The translations under genes were made by a program, and so were the position numbers. A DNA stretch of 64,000 nt from Nonomuraea sp. NEAU-A123 (GTDB lineage Bacteria > Actinomycetota > Actinomycetes > Streptosporangiales > Streptosporangiaceae): positions 186,001-250,000 of the forward strand of contig NZ_JAHFZZ010000008.1 of assembly GCF_018603905.1 (NCBI RefSeq). The letters run 5' to 3'. Below are positions 33,884-41,823 of the stretch, piece after piece (the stretch's first letter is position 1; the number at the start of each line of letters is the position of its first letter). Below the pieces are notes generated by a model. That model saw only the letters and a program-made list of their open reading frames with translations. It was not told where the DNA came from and made no database searches.

Positions 33884-35317
33884 ATGGACCTGCGATTACC
33901 GAACGGCCGCGTCGCGCTCCCCCTCGTCGCGACGGCCCTGCTCACCGGGCTGATCACGCCCACCGCCGCCGGCATCACCCCGGCCGCGGACCTCGCGGGC
34001 AAGACGCCGCGCGACGCCGAGATCACGGGCGTGGCGGCGCGTGACGCCGAGATCGCGCGCATGGTCGGCGACGTGGATGCGAAGAACGTCGAGCGGATCA
34101 TCACCAAGCTCGCCTCGTTCGGCACCCGGCACACCTTGTCCAGCCAGGACGACCCGCAACGCGGCATCGGGGCCGCGCGGGACTGGATCTACGAGGAGTT
34201 CGCCGCCATAGCGGCCCGCTCGGGCGGCCGGATGACGGTGGAGAAGCAGTCGTTCGTCCAACCGGTCTCGCCCCGCATCCCGCAGCCGACCGTCATCACC
34301 AACGTGGTGGCGACGCTCCGCGGCGATCAGCCCGAGTCGGCCGGACGCCACTACGTGGTCAGCGGCCACTACGACTCGCGCTGCACCGACGTGGCGAACG
34401 CCACCTGCGACGCGCCGGGCGCCGACGACGACGCGTCGGGCGTCGCGGTCTCGCTGGAGGCCGCCAGGGTGATGGCCACCCGCCACTTCGACGCCACCGT
34501 CGTGTTCATGGCGGTGGCGGCCGAGGAGCAGGGCCTCTACGGCTCGGCGCACTACGCCGAGCTCGCCAAGCAGAGCAACGTCGACATCCAGGGCATGTTC
34601 ACCAACGACATCGTGGGCAGCGCCGATGGCGAGAACGGCAAGGCCCCGAACGCGGTGCGCGTGTTCTCCGAGGGCGTACCGACCACGGAGACCCCGGCCC
34701 AGGCCGCGACCAGGCAGTCCGTCGGCGGCGAGAACGACGGGGTGTCCCGCCAGCTCGCCAGGTTCGTCCGCGACGCCGCCGAGACCTACACGCGGCCGAT
34801 GGACGCGATGCTGGTCTACCGGCGCGACCGCTACCTGCGCGGCGGCGACCACATCTCGTTCTTGCAGCGCGGCTATCCGGCGATCAGGTTCACCGAGGTG
34901 CACGAGGACTACGCCCACCAGCACCAGGACGTACGGGTGGAGAACGGCGTCCAGTTCGGCGACCTGCCCAAGTTCGTCGACTACGACTACACGGCCCGGG
35001 TCGCCCGGGTGAACGTGGCATCGCTGGCCGCGCTCGCCCGCGCTCCGGAGCCGCCCAAGGGAGCGGGGATCAGGACCACCCAGCTGACCAACAACACCGA
35101 CCTACGCTGGGACGCGAGCACCGTACCGGACATCGCCGGATACGAGGTGGTCTGGCGGGACAGCATCGAGCCCCTCTGGACGCACTCCCGCTTCGTCGGC
35201 AACGTGACCGCGTACACGGTCGCGGGGAAGAGCAAGGACAACTTCCAGTTCGGCGTACGCGCTGTCGACACCGCCGGCCACCGCAGCCCGGTCAGCTACC
35301 CGCTGCCGGCGAACTGA
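33884..35317 (+). CDS. Secreted M28-family zinc aminopeptidase
   Basis: The product has 477 residues: signal peptide ending near residue 29, a pro-like region, then the M28 catalytic domain with metal ligands in SGHYDS, GADDDASG, VAAEEQG (catalytic Glu plus ligand), FTNDIVGS and a C-terminal HEDYAHQHQD. The last 90 residues resemble a fibronectin-type III domain (LRWDASTVPDIAGYEVVWRD). Start ATG 33884 follows AGGAG. It should remove N-terminal residues from peptides outside the cell. A hairpin follows the stop. Confidence 0.92.
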   Translation: MDLRLPNGRVALPLVATALLTGLITPTAAGITPAADLAGKTPRDAEITGVAARDAEIARMVGDVDAKNVERIITKLASFGTRHTLSSQDDPQRGIGAARDWIYEEFAAIAARSGGRMTVEKQSFVQPVSPRIPQPTVITNVVATLRGDQPESAGRHYVVSGHYDSRCTDVANATCDAPGADDDASGVAVSLEAARVMATRHFDATVVFMAVAAEEQGLYGSAHYAELAKQSNVDIQGMFTNDIVGSADGENGKAPNAVRVFSEGVPTTETPAQAATRQSVGGENDGVSRQLARFVRDAAETYTRPMDAMLVYRRDRYLRGGDHISFLQRGYPAIRFTEVHEDYAHQHQDVRVENGVQFGDLPKFVDYDYTARVARVNVASLAALARAPEPPKGAGIRTTQLTNNTDLRWDASTVPDIAGYEVVWRDSIEPLWTHSRFVGNVTAYTVAGKSKDNFQFGVRAVDTAGHRSPVSYPLPAN

Positions 35318-35321
35318 GGCC

Positions 35322-35351
35322 GTCGTGCGCCCTCCGCGCAGGGCGCACGAC
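35322..35351. terminator. Hairpin between the M28 peptidase and NOS genes
   Basis: A perfect 12-bp stem (GTCGTGCGCCCT/AGGGCGCACGAC) with a six-base loop begins 4 bp after the peptidase stop, within the 80-bp convergent gap. It can serve both genes as a terminator. Confidence 0.7.
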
Positions 35352-35397
35352 ACCCTCGGACACCCACCGACCCTGAAGGCCGAACACCCGCGGGCGG

Positions 35398-36555
35398 TCA
35401 GTCCGCGAGCAGCTGGACGGGGCCGCGATGGTGGACGAAGCCAGGGCTCAGCGTGGGATTGTCGTAGTAGCGGTGGAAAACGCGGGTGGCGCCGCCGGAG
35501 ATGGGCGGCACGATCCACGACCAGTCCGCCGGGCAGACGCGCCCCGCCTTCTCCTCTCGCCCCAGGTGGGTGAGAAACCGGTTCGACTCCGTATGGTGGT
35601 CGGTCATCGTGACCCCCGCCTGCTCGAAGGAGTGCAACACGGCCACGTTCAGCTCGACCAGCGCGTGGTCGCGCCACAGCGACCGGTCGGTGGCGGTGTT
35701 CAGCCCGAGGCACTCGGCGACCACGGGCAACTGGTTGTAGCGGTCGACGTCGGCGAGGTTGCGGGCGCCGATCTCCGCTCCCATGTACCAGCCGTTGAAG
35801 GGCGCGCACGGATAGCACAGCCCACCGATCTCCAGGCACATGCTGGAAATGGCCGGCACGGCATGCCAGCGCAGCCCCAGCTCGGCGAACCACGGATATT
35901 CCGGATGCGCGAGGGGCACCTCCAGAACCGCGTCGCCCGGCAGATGACACAGCAGCGGCCGCCCCACCCCCGGCTGGATGACCAGCGGCAACACCTCGAA
36001 CCTGCCCTCCCCGCCGCGCCAGCCGAGCCCCCTGACCATCTCGGTGAAGTCGACGTAGCGGGGATCCCCCACGATCGACCCATCACGCGCACGATGCCCG
36101 GCGTACCGGATGAGCTGCTCGTTCAACACTCGGGGCCCGCACCGCGCAGGCGTGTCCGGCGGGAAGACGGTGATCGTCGGCCGGATCCGCCCGTCACCCG
36201 TCGCCGCGCGCAGATGGGCCACGCACTCGATGGCCACCCCCTCGGCGCTGGTCACCTGCCGGCGGTCGCGCACGCTCAACGACCGCCAGTAGAGCCGCCC
36301 GATGCAGCGGCTGCTGTTACGCCAGGCCACCCTGGCCCCGAACTGAAGCTCCTCGAAGGTATGGACATAGGTCCCGTGACGGGCGATGTCCCTAGCGACC
36401 TCACGCAGGCGCGCGTGCACGTCACCGGCACCGGGATTCTCGGCATGGAAGAGCCTGATGAAGCGCTCCGCCTCGCGGATGTCGATCGTTCGCTCGATGA
36501 GGGTCTGTACGGCGATGGTATCAAGGGGACGCAGAGACCTGATCCAGGTACGCAC
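35398..36555 (-). CDS. nos: Nitric oxide synthase oxygenase
   Basis: A 385-residue bacterial NOS: heme-ligating Cys84 in RNSSRCIGRLYW, substrate-binding segments APFNGWYMGAEIGARN and ISGGATRVFHRYYDNP, and the CLEIGGLCYPC region all fit. Like other bacterial enzymes it has no reductase domain and must borrow electrons from cellular reductases while oxidising L-arginine to citrulline and NO. No cytochrome P450 or nitration gene is adjacent, so it is not the thaxtomin-type arrangement. The start is GTG 36555; no clear ribosome-binding site is seen, so the N-terminus is uncertain by a few residues. Confidence 0.95.
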   Translation of the reverse strand: MRTWIRSLRPLDTIAVQTLIERTIDIREAERFIRLFHAENPGAGDVHARLREVARDIARHGTYVHTFEELQFGARVAWRNSSRCIGRLYWRSLSVRDRRQVTSAEGVAIECVAHLRAATGDGRIRPTITVFPPDTPARCGPRVLNEQLIRYAGHRARDGSIVGDPRYVDFTEMVRGLGWRGGEGRFEVLPLVIQPGVGRPLLCHLPGDAVLEVPLAHPEYPWFAELGLRWHAVPAISSMCLEIGGLCYPCAPFNGWYMGAEIGARNLADVDRYNQLPVVAECLGLNTATDRSLWRDHALVELNVAVLHSFEQAGVTMTDHHTESNRFLTHLGREEKAGRVCPADWSWIVPPISGGATRVFHRYYDNPTLSPGFVHHRGPVQLLAD

Positions 36556-36951
36556 GCAGTAACCAGCACTTTTCCATCAACGGAGCGCCCCGCCGATTCC
36601 GGGTCGGCGCGACACCTCCTTGCAGGCGGCGCCCTCTCCACACCGCCTTCACGACGTGCCCGCAGCTCCTGTCATCCTTCACCGTCCGATAGCCGTTTGT
36701 CCCGGCAAATCAAAAATCAGGTGATCATATAACTACAAAGCGTGAGAGGCGCTAGCCACCGGGCCGGCGTAGTGCCAATGGGATCTGGGCCGGGGTTTGA
36801 AAAACCGAGGTAGGGGCAGTGACGATCGCACGACAACGGTCGCCTCATGTCCGTCGTAGTTCGGCGCGCCTATCCGAAGCCTTCAGGGACCAAGTGGTCC
36901 GGTATGACGGCGCTCACCGGTTGCCGAGCACGACCGGAAAGGAGTGCGCTG
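36556..36951. other. 396-bp intergenic region between NOS and DUF5996 genes
   Basis: This divergent region holds the promoters of both genes. The one noticeable element is an AT-rich island at about 36705-36740 containing CATATAACT, a possible -10 region. No gene, RNA or strong palindrome was found. Some upstream in-frame codons precede the DUF5996 start but do not look like protein. Confidence 0.5.
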
Positions 36952-37914
36952 GTGAACCGGCTTCCGCCGACGAACGCGTGGCCGCAGTTGCCACTGTCCG
37001 CCTGGAAAGACACCCGCGACACCCTCCACATGTGGACCCAGGTGGTCGGGAAGGTACGCCTCGCTCTCGAACCAATGATCAACCAATGGTGGCAAGTGCC
37101 GCTCTATGTGACCGTCCAGGGCCTGAGCACGTCCCTCATGCCCTACGGCAACCGCGGGCTCGAAGCCACCTTCGACTTCCAGCACCACGTTCTCGACCTG
37201 CGCACCACCGAGGGTACGAGCCGGCAGGTGGCCCTCGCACCCCGGTCTGTCGCCGACTTCTACACAGAGGTGATGCGACGGCTCACCGAACTCGACGTCC
37301 CGGTCAAGATCTATCCCCGGCCCGTTGAGGTGCCGGTCGCCATCCCGTTCGCGGAGGACAAGGACCACGCCGCTTACGATGCGGCCTATGCCCACCGGTT
37401 CTGGCTCTCCCTGGTGCAGGCGCACCGTGTCCTCACCGCTTTCCGGGCGCGGTTCACCGGCAAGGTCAGTCCGGTCCACTTCTTCTGGGGCTCGTTCGAC
37501 CTCGCCGTCACCCGCTTCTCGGGCAGGACGGCGCCCCGGCATCCCGGCGGGGTACCCCATGTGGCGGACTGGGTCGAGCAGGAGGCTTACAGCCACGAGA
37601 TCAGCAGCTGCGGCTACTGGCCGGGTGGCGCCGAGGAGGGAGCCTTCTACTCCTACGCGTACCCCGAACCGGAGGGCTTTCCCGACCGGCCCGTAGAACC
37701 GGCCGACGCCGTGTACGACCGTCGTCTCCAGGAGTTCGTCCTGCCCTACCAGGTGGTCCGTTCAGACGCGGACCCGGATGCGACGCTTCTGACGTTCGCG
37801 CAGTCCACCTACGAGGCGGCCGCGGATCTCGCCGGCTGGGACCGCGGCGCCCTCGAACGAGCGACGCGGCGACAAGCGACCGGCGAGGCCGGCATGACCG
37901 GTCAAACCGGGTAG
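36952..37914 (+). CDS. DUF5996 family protein
   Basis: A 320-residue soluble protein beginning VNRLPPTNAWPQLPLSAWKD, with the family pattern TRDTLHMWTQVVGKVRLAL and SPVHFFWGSFDLAVTRFSGR, and HEISSCGYWPGG further on. No catalytic motif is known to me. The start was set at GTG 36952 since AAAGGAG lies seven bases upstream and homology begins there; an upstream ATG at 36847 would add 35 unconvincing residues. A 38-bp perfect palindrome follows the stop. Confidence 0.85.
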   Translation: MNRLPPTNAWPQLPLSAWKDTRDTLHMWTQVVGKVRLALEPMINQWWQVPLYVTVQGLSTSLMPYGNRGLEATFDFQHHVLDLRTTEGTSRQVALAPRSVADFYTEVMRRLTELDVPVKIYPRPVEVPVAIPFAEDKDHAAYDAAYAHRFWLSLVQAHRVLTAFRARFTGKVSPVHFFWGSFDLAVTRFSGRTAPRHPGGVPHVADWVEQEAYSHEISSCGYWPGGAEEGAFYSYAYPEPEGFPDRPVEPADAVYDRRLQEFVLPYQVVRSDADPDATLLTFAQSTYEAAADLAGWDRGALERATRRQATGEAGMTGQTG

Positions 37915-37929
37915 TGGCTCCCAGAACGA

Positions 37930-37967
37930 CTCAGGCCCCCTTCCTTGATCAAGGAAGGGGGCCTGAG
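37930..37967. terminator. Bidirectional terminator, 38-bp perfect palindrome
   Basis: The two 19-base arms (37930-37948, beginning CTCAGGCCCCCTTCCTTGA, and 37949-37967) are perfect inverted copies meeting at TTGATCAA. It stands 15 bp after the DUF5996 stop and 13 bp past the tRNA 3' end, so it can end both converging transcripts. Confidence 0.85.
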
Positions 37968-37980
37968 CTCTGTACGAAAG

Positions 37981-38052
37981 CTCCCGCGATAGGACTCGAA
38001 CCTATAACCTGCCGGTTAACAGCCGGCTGCTCTGCCGTTGAGCTACGCGGGA
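37981..38052 (-). tRNA. tRNA-Asn (anticodon GTT)
   Basis: A 72-nt cloverleaf reads from 38052 to 37981: acceptor TCCCGCG pairing with CGCGGGA, D-arm GCTC/GAGC, anticodon stem GCCGG/CCGGC with loop CTGTTAA (anticodon GTT), T-arm ATAGG-TTCGAGT-CCTAT and discriminator G. The CCA end is not encoded. It reads toward the palindromic terminator at 37930-37967. Confidence 0.96.
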
Positions 38053-38179
38053 TCGAACGTTTTGCGCTGATCGGCGGGCCTTGCGGTCCGCTCCCCTTGG
38101 GCGCACGAATAGATTAGCGCACTCCAGGAGTGCGTGTCGCATCGTCATCGGGGTAGTCCGGAGACAGCGGAGGTGCAAT

Positions 38180-38494
38180 ATGCGTTATCGGATGACGTTC
38201 GCCATTGGGCTCGCTGTCGGCTACGTCCTGGGCAGCCGGGCTGGTCGCGAACGCTATGAGCAGATCAAGCGGGCGGCCCAGCGTGTTGCCGACAGTCCCA
38301 GGTTCCAGGAGACCGCGGGGGTGGTCGGCGCGCAGGTGTCGAAGGCGGCCGGAGTGGCCAGGTCGAAGGTGGGTGACACGCTCCAGCATCGGATCCCGTT
38401 CCTCAACAAGCACGATCACGCCGACACCGGCACCGGCTGGCCCGGAGAACAGGTCGACGAGAAGAAGGCCAACGAAACCGGCCTCCCCTACTGA
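38180..38494 (+). CDS. YtxH-like small membrane-associated protein
   Basis: A 104-residue protein: an N-terminal membrane helix with the GYVLGSRAGRERYEQI pattern typical of YtxH-domain proteins, then an amphipathic helical region with AQRVADSPRFQETAG and a charged tail. Start ATG 38180 has GGAGG seven bases upstream. YtxH proteins are small and envelope-associated, and often stress-linked, but the role is not defined. A short palindrome (38118-38134, CGCACTCC-A-GGAGTGCG) stands in its promoter region. Confidence 0.8.
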   Translation: MRYRMTFAIGLAVGYVLGSRAGRERYEQIKRAAQRVADSPRFQETAGVVGAQVSKAAGVARSKVGDTLQHRIPFLNKHDHADTGTGWPGEQVDEKKANETGLPY

Positions 38495-38503
38495 GACCGT
38501 CAA

Positions 38504-38530
38504 CCCCGGGCATGGGACCCATGCCCGGGG
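38504..38530. terminator. Hairpin between convergent YtxH-like gene and 157-residue ORF
   Basis: CCCCGGGCATGGG and CCCATGCCCGGGG form a perfect 13-bp stem around a single A, 9 bp after the YtxH-like stop and 8 bp from the convergent stop. It should work in both directions. Confidence 0.8.
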
Positions 38531-38537
38531 AACACAC

Positions 38538-39011
38538 TCACACGCCCATGCTGCGCCGCACGCCCTCAAGAGCCTGTTCGGCCTGTGCCCGCACGCCTGG
38601 GTCGTCCGGATCGAGGCCTTCGTCGAAGACGAGGGTCCACCCCAGCATCTCGCCGCCGGGCCGGCGCCTGGCCACCAGCCGAACCCCGCCACGCCCGGGC
38701 AGGTCCACGTGCTTGTTCACCACGATGGTGGCGTTGACCCGCTCCCGCACCGTCTCGGGCAGCAGCCGCGGCTCCGACAGCAGCACACGGTGCCTCTCGC
38801 CGGACATGGTGAGGACGCTCAGCCCCTCCTCGTCCCAGGCGGCCCGGTCGATCGTCTCGTACGGCACGCGGACCCCGCCGGGCAGGTGCAGCGCCAGGTT
38901 CGTGGCCACCACGTGCCCGTCGCCGGTGGCGGCGAAGGTCAGCACCCGCTCCCCCGGCTCGGTGGCCAGGGCCTTACGGGTGTCGGCGGGCAGTCGGCGA
39001 AGGAAGCTCAT
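38538..39011 (-). CDS. Conserved hypothetical protein (157 residues)
   Basis: A soluble 157-residue protein starting MSFLRRLPADTRKALATEPG. It has a beta-rich middle (HVVATNLALHLPGGVRVPYE) that reads like a pleckstrin-like or 'phage T4-type' small barrel, and a helical C-terminus. No known motif. Its ATG overlaps the stop of the hydrolase gene in ATGA, so it is co-translated with it; a common role is likely but undefined. Confidence 0.75.
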   Translation of the reverse strand: MSFLRRLPADTRKALATEPGERVLTFAATGDGHVVATNLALHLPGGVRVPYETIDRAAWDEEGLSVLTMSGERHRVLLSEPRLLPETVRERVNATIVVNKHVDLPGRGGVRLVARRRPGGEMLGWTLVFDEGLDPDDPGVRAQAEQALEGVRRSMGV

Positions 39012-40282
39012 TCCTTCACGCTATCGGCGAGCAGGTCGAGGGTCAGCGCCGCACTCCAGGAGAAGTCCCTGCACCCTCGGCCGCTGCCGTCGAACGGGTC
39101 GAAGCACTCGCGGAACCCGGCCTGCCTGACCAGGCGGAGCGTGCCGTTGGTGAGCTGCTGGCCGAGCGAGTCGAGCGCGTGCACGGCGGCGGCCCGGCGC
39201 AGCAGCCAGTTGGTGTTCACCCAGGACGGGCCGCGCCAGTAGCGGGTGCGGTCGAACTGGGCCGCGCGGATCTCGCAACTGGGCACCGGGTAGCCGGTGG
39301 CGCCCATGAACCTGGCCGATTCGAGCACGTCGATGGCCGCTTGGACGCGGTCGCTGGGCAGGCCGGGGTCGAGCAGCGGGCCGAAGCCGCCGACCGTACA
39401 GACGCGGATGAGCCGGTCGGCCCGCAGGTCGCGGGCGTAGAAACAGCCGTCCCAGAGGCGGTCGAGGAGCGCCCGTCTGATGCGTTCGGCCTGCTCGGCG
39501 TGGGGCACCGGGTCGACGTGGGCCAGCGGCGCCAGGTCGGCCAAGGCCAGGCAGGAGGCGAGCCAGATCCCGTTGAACATCGGGTCCTCGATGGCGAACG
39601 GGTGCTCGTCGCGCAGGTATTCGGAGCGGTAGCCGGCGTTGCGGTATCGCAGGGCCAGCCAGACGTAGCGGTCGTGGTCGCTGTCGGGGTGGCGCTCGTC
39701 GAGTTCGACGTTGCGGTAGCCGTACCTGATCTCGGGCAGTGCGGCGAGCGCCTGGTCCCAGGCCGGGCTGTCGTCCATGCCCGACTCCCAGGGGTGCACG
39801 ATCGCGGCCAGCCCCGAGCCGCCGAGGTCGCGCGCGGCGGCCAGGTAGGCGTGCTGGGCGGCCAGCGCCGGAAACGCCCGCCTGACGAAGTCGGCATCGC
39901 CGGTGTGCCGGTAGAGCCACCACAGGGCCAGCGCCTGCAGCGGTGGTGAGGTGAGGCCCGAGGTGAGTACGCGCGGCGCGGCGTCGTGGTCCTGCGAGCG
40001 CCAGACCGAAGGGCCCGGGAAGTACGCCTCGGGAGTGTGGAAGACGATGTGCGGCACCATGCCGGTCGCCCACTGCCCGGCCAGCAGGCTGAGCAGCTCG
40101 GCTCTAGCCCGGTCAGGCCGGTGCCTGGCCAGGCCGATCACCACGAACGCCGAGTCCCAGCTCCACTGGTGCGGGTAGAGACCTGGAGCGGGCACGGTGG
40201 AGGTTCCCGTCCAGTTCGCCTCGAGCACGGACAGTGCCTCGCGCCCGAGCGCGGCGTCGTCGACCGCGGGCCGCGCCTCCAT
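39008..40282 (-). CDS. GH63/MGH1-like intracellular glycoside hydrolase
   Basis: The product has 424 residues without a signal peptide. It is an (alpha/alpha)6-barrel glycosidase with PGLYPHQWSWDSAFVVIGLA, HPWESGMDDSPAWD and TRYWRGPSWVNTNWLL, the conserved catalytic-site segments of the mannosylglycerate/glucosylglycerate hydrolase group. These enzymes release sugar from glucosyl- or mannosylglycerate compatible solutes or from other alpha-glucosides. The start is ATG 40282. It lies downstream of a small membrane-protein gene and overlaps the next ORF by 4 bp, probably one operon. Confidence 0.85.
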   Translation of the reverse strand: MEARPAVDDAALGREALSVLEANWTGTSTVPAPGLYPHQWSWDSAFVVIGLARHRPDRARAELLSLLAGQWATGMVPHIVFHTPEAYFPGPSVWRSQDHDAAPRVLTSGLTSPPLQALALWWLYRHTGDADFVRRAFPALAAQHAYLAAARDLGGSGLAAIVHPWESGMDDSPAWDQALAALPEIRYGYRNVELDERHPDSDHDRYVWLALRYRNAGYRSEYLRDEHPFAIEDPMFNGIWLASCLALADLAPLAHVDPVPHAEQAERIRRALLDRLWDGCFYARDLRADRLIRVCTVGGFGPLLDPGLPSDRVQAAIDVLESARFMGATGYPVPSCEIRAAQFDRTRYWRGPSWVNTNWLLRRAAAVHALDSLGQQLTNGTLRLVRQAGFRECFDPFDGSGRGCRDFSWSAALTLDLLADSVKE

Positions 40283-40322
40283 CAACCCACTATGCGCCGC
40301 CGAGCCGCAGGAAGCCAGGCGG

Positions 40323-40478
40323 CTACGTCCGGACCCACTTGGACACGAGCATGATCCCGAAGGCCACGGCACCGATGATGATGCCCCACTTGAGCAGCGT
40401 GAAGGCGAAGCCCACGAGGGGGCCGATGAGGATGAACACGGCGATGATCGCCAGGATTCCGAGAAGTATGCGTCCCAT
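40323..40478 (-). CDS. Small two-helix membrane protein (51 residues)
   Basis: The protein begins MGRILLGILAIIAVFILIG and consists of two hydrophobic helices ending in SKWVRT. No family is recognised. Start ATG 40478 is divergent from the PknG-cluster operon (157 bp between starts), whose promoter must lie in that gap. The ribosome-binding site is weak; an upstream in-frame ATG at 40541 would add residues that look non-coding. It lies 40 bp upstream of the glycoside hydrolase. Confidence 0.7.
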   Translation of the reverse strand: MGRILLGILAIIAVFILIGPLVGFAFTLLKWGIIIGAVAFGIMLVSKWVRT

Positions 40479-40635
40479 GGCTAAGACGCTACGAGATCCT
40501 TTAAGCGAATTGCAGGTGAGACAGGGTTGAATCAGGGACAAGTCAGGGTCTTCCCTACCTTCGGAACCAACCGGTCGGTTTCACCGTTTAGCCGGTAGAC
40601 AACGGGGCGCGGGGGCCCGTATCACGGGGAGCGTG

Positions 40636-41823
40636 ATGAGTCTCGGACCACCCATGAGCAGGGAGGGCGCGGAGTACGCGCTGCGCGCTCGTTCCGACGA
40701 GCGCGACCGCATCTCCGGCGACCTGCTCGATCTTGAAGCGCACACCACCTATCAGTTACTCAAGGGCGCCTCCTTACGCGGCCCGACCCAGACCCGCTGG
40801 GCCGCCGCACAGAGCGCGCTCGCCGCGTTGTGGGCGCTTTACGACACCTACCGGGGCGTATTACGCACGGCCGAGCAGGTCAAGGGCCCCCGCGGCCGCC
40901 TCGGCGCGGAGCAGCTCGTCACCTTGACCGAGCTGCTGGTCGGCCGCTCGGTGGTCCTGAAGGCCGCCGCCAAACCGGTCGAGGAACGCTCTCTGCTCCC
41001 CCAGGCGGACGAGCGGCTCACCCTGGACGAGACCGTCGCCCGGATGGATGCCGCCTTCCAACTGGCCACGGACGTGCTGACCAAGATCGACACGGTCTGG
41101 TCCGCGGCACTGCCCCGCCTCGACGCCGCCGACGCCGAGCTGCGTGTGGTGAACGACCTGCAGCGGCAGCTCGGCGAGACCCTCGACCTGAGCCAGGCGG
41201 AGACCGATCTGAAGCGGATGCGCGCCGCCGTACTGGAAGACCCCCTCGGCTCGGCCCCACCCGACCACGAGCTGGCCCGTGTCGCCGGCACCCTGGCGAG
41301 CGCCCGCGCGGACCTGGAGCGGGCGCTGCGGGTCAGCCAGGAGTACGGCAGGCGGCGTGAGGAGCTGGTGGCCGCGCTGGACCGGGTACGGGCGGCCGAG
41401 AGCGGTGCCAGAGTGGCCCACGGCACGGTCGTCGCCAAGATCGCCCTGCCGCCGCAGGCACAGCCGCGTAGCAAGGTGGACGCGCTGGCCGGCGAGCTCG
41501 ACGCGCTCGACGCCTCGACCGGCACCTGGCTCGACAGGTCCGGCCGGCTGACGGCGCTGGAGCAGGGCGCCGAGCAGGCCGCCCAGCAGGCGCAGGCCAC
41601 GGCGAAGGCGCTGTTCGGGCTGATCGGCAGACGGGACGAACTGCGCGGGCTGCTCGGCGCGTGCCAGGCGATGGCGGTGCGCAAGGGCCTGGCGGAGGAC
41701 CCGGCCGCCACCGGGCTGTACGAGCGGGCGCGGCTGCTGCTGTGGAGCGCCCCCTGCGATCTGACGAAGGCGGCACAAGCCGTCGACCTGTACCAGCGTG
41801 CGATCCACGGAGGTGGCCGATGA
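40636..41823 (+). CDS. Helical (coiled-coil-like) protein, first gene of the kinase operon
   Basis: A 395-residue soluble, almost wholly alpha-helical protein with heptad-like segments (for example QRQLGETLDLSQAETDLKRM and LASARADLERALRVSQEYG). No zinc ribbon, membrane helix or catalytic motif is visible. GGGGAG lies upstream of ATG 40636. The stop overlaps the kinase ATG (ATGA), and it heads a chain of seven overlapping genes. I know of no named family; the position suggests a structural or adaptor component of the kinase/phosphatase system. Confidence 0.78.
   Translation: MSLGPPMSREGAEYALRARSDERDRISGDLLDLEAHTTYQLLKGASLRGPTQTRWAAAQSALAALWALYDTYRGVLRTAEQVKGPRGRLGAEQLVTLTELLVGRSVVLKAAAKPVEERSLLPQADERLTLDETVARMDAAFQLATDVLTKIDTVWSAALPRLDAADAELRVVNDLQRQLGETLDLSQAETDLKRMRAAVLEDPLGSAPPDHELARVAGTLASARADLERALRVSQEYGRRREELVAALDRVRAAESGARVAHGTVVAKIALPPQAQPRSKVDALAGELDALDASTGTWLDRSGRLTALEQGAEQAAQQAQATAKALFGLIGRRDELRGLLGACQAMAVRKGLAEDPAATGLYERARLLLWSAPCDLTKAAQAVDLYQRAIHGGGR

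Noticed and set aside
37914-38117. Plus-strand 67-codon ORF
   Set aside because: It overlaps the palindromic terminator and the whole tRNA-Asn gene.
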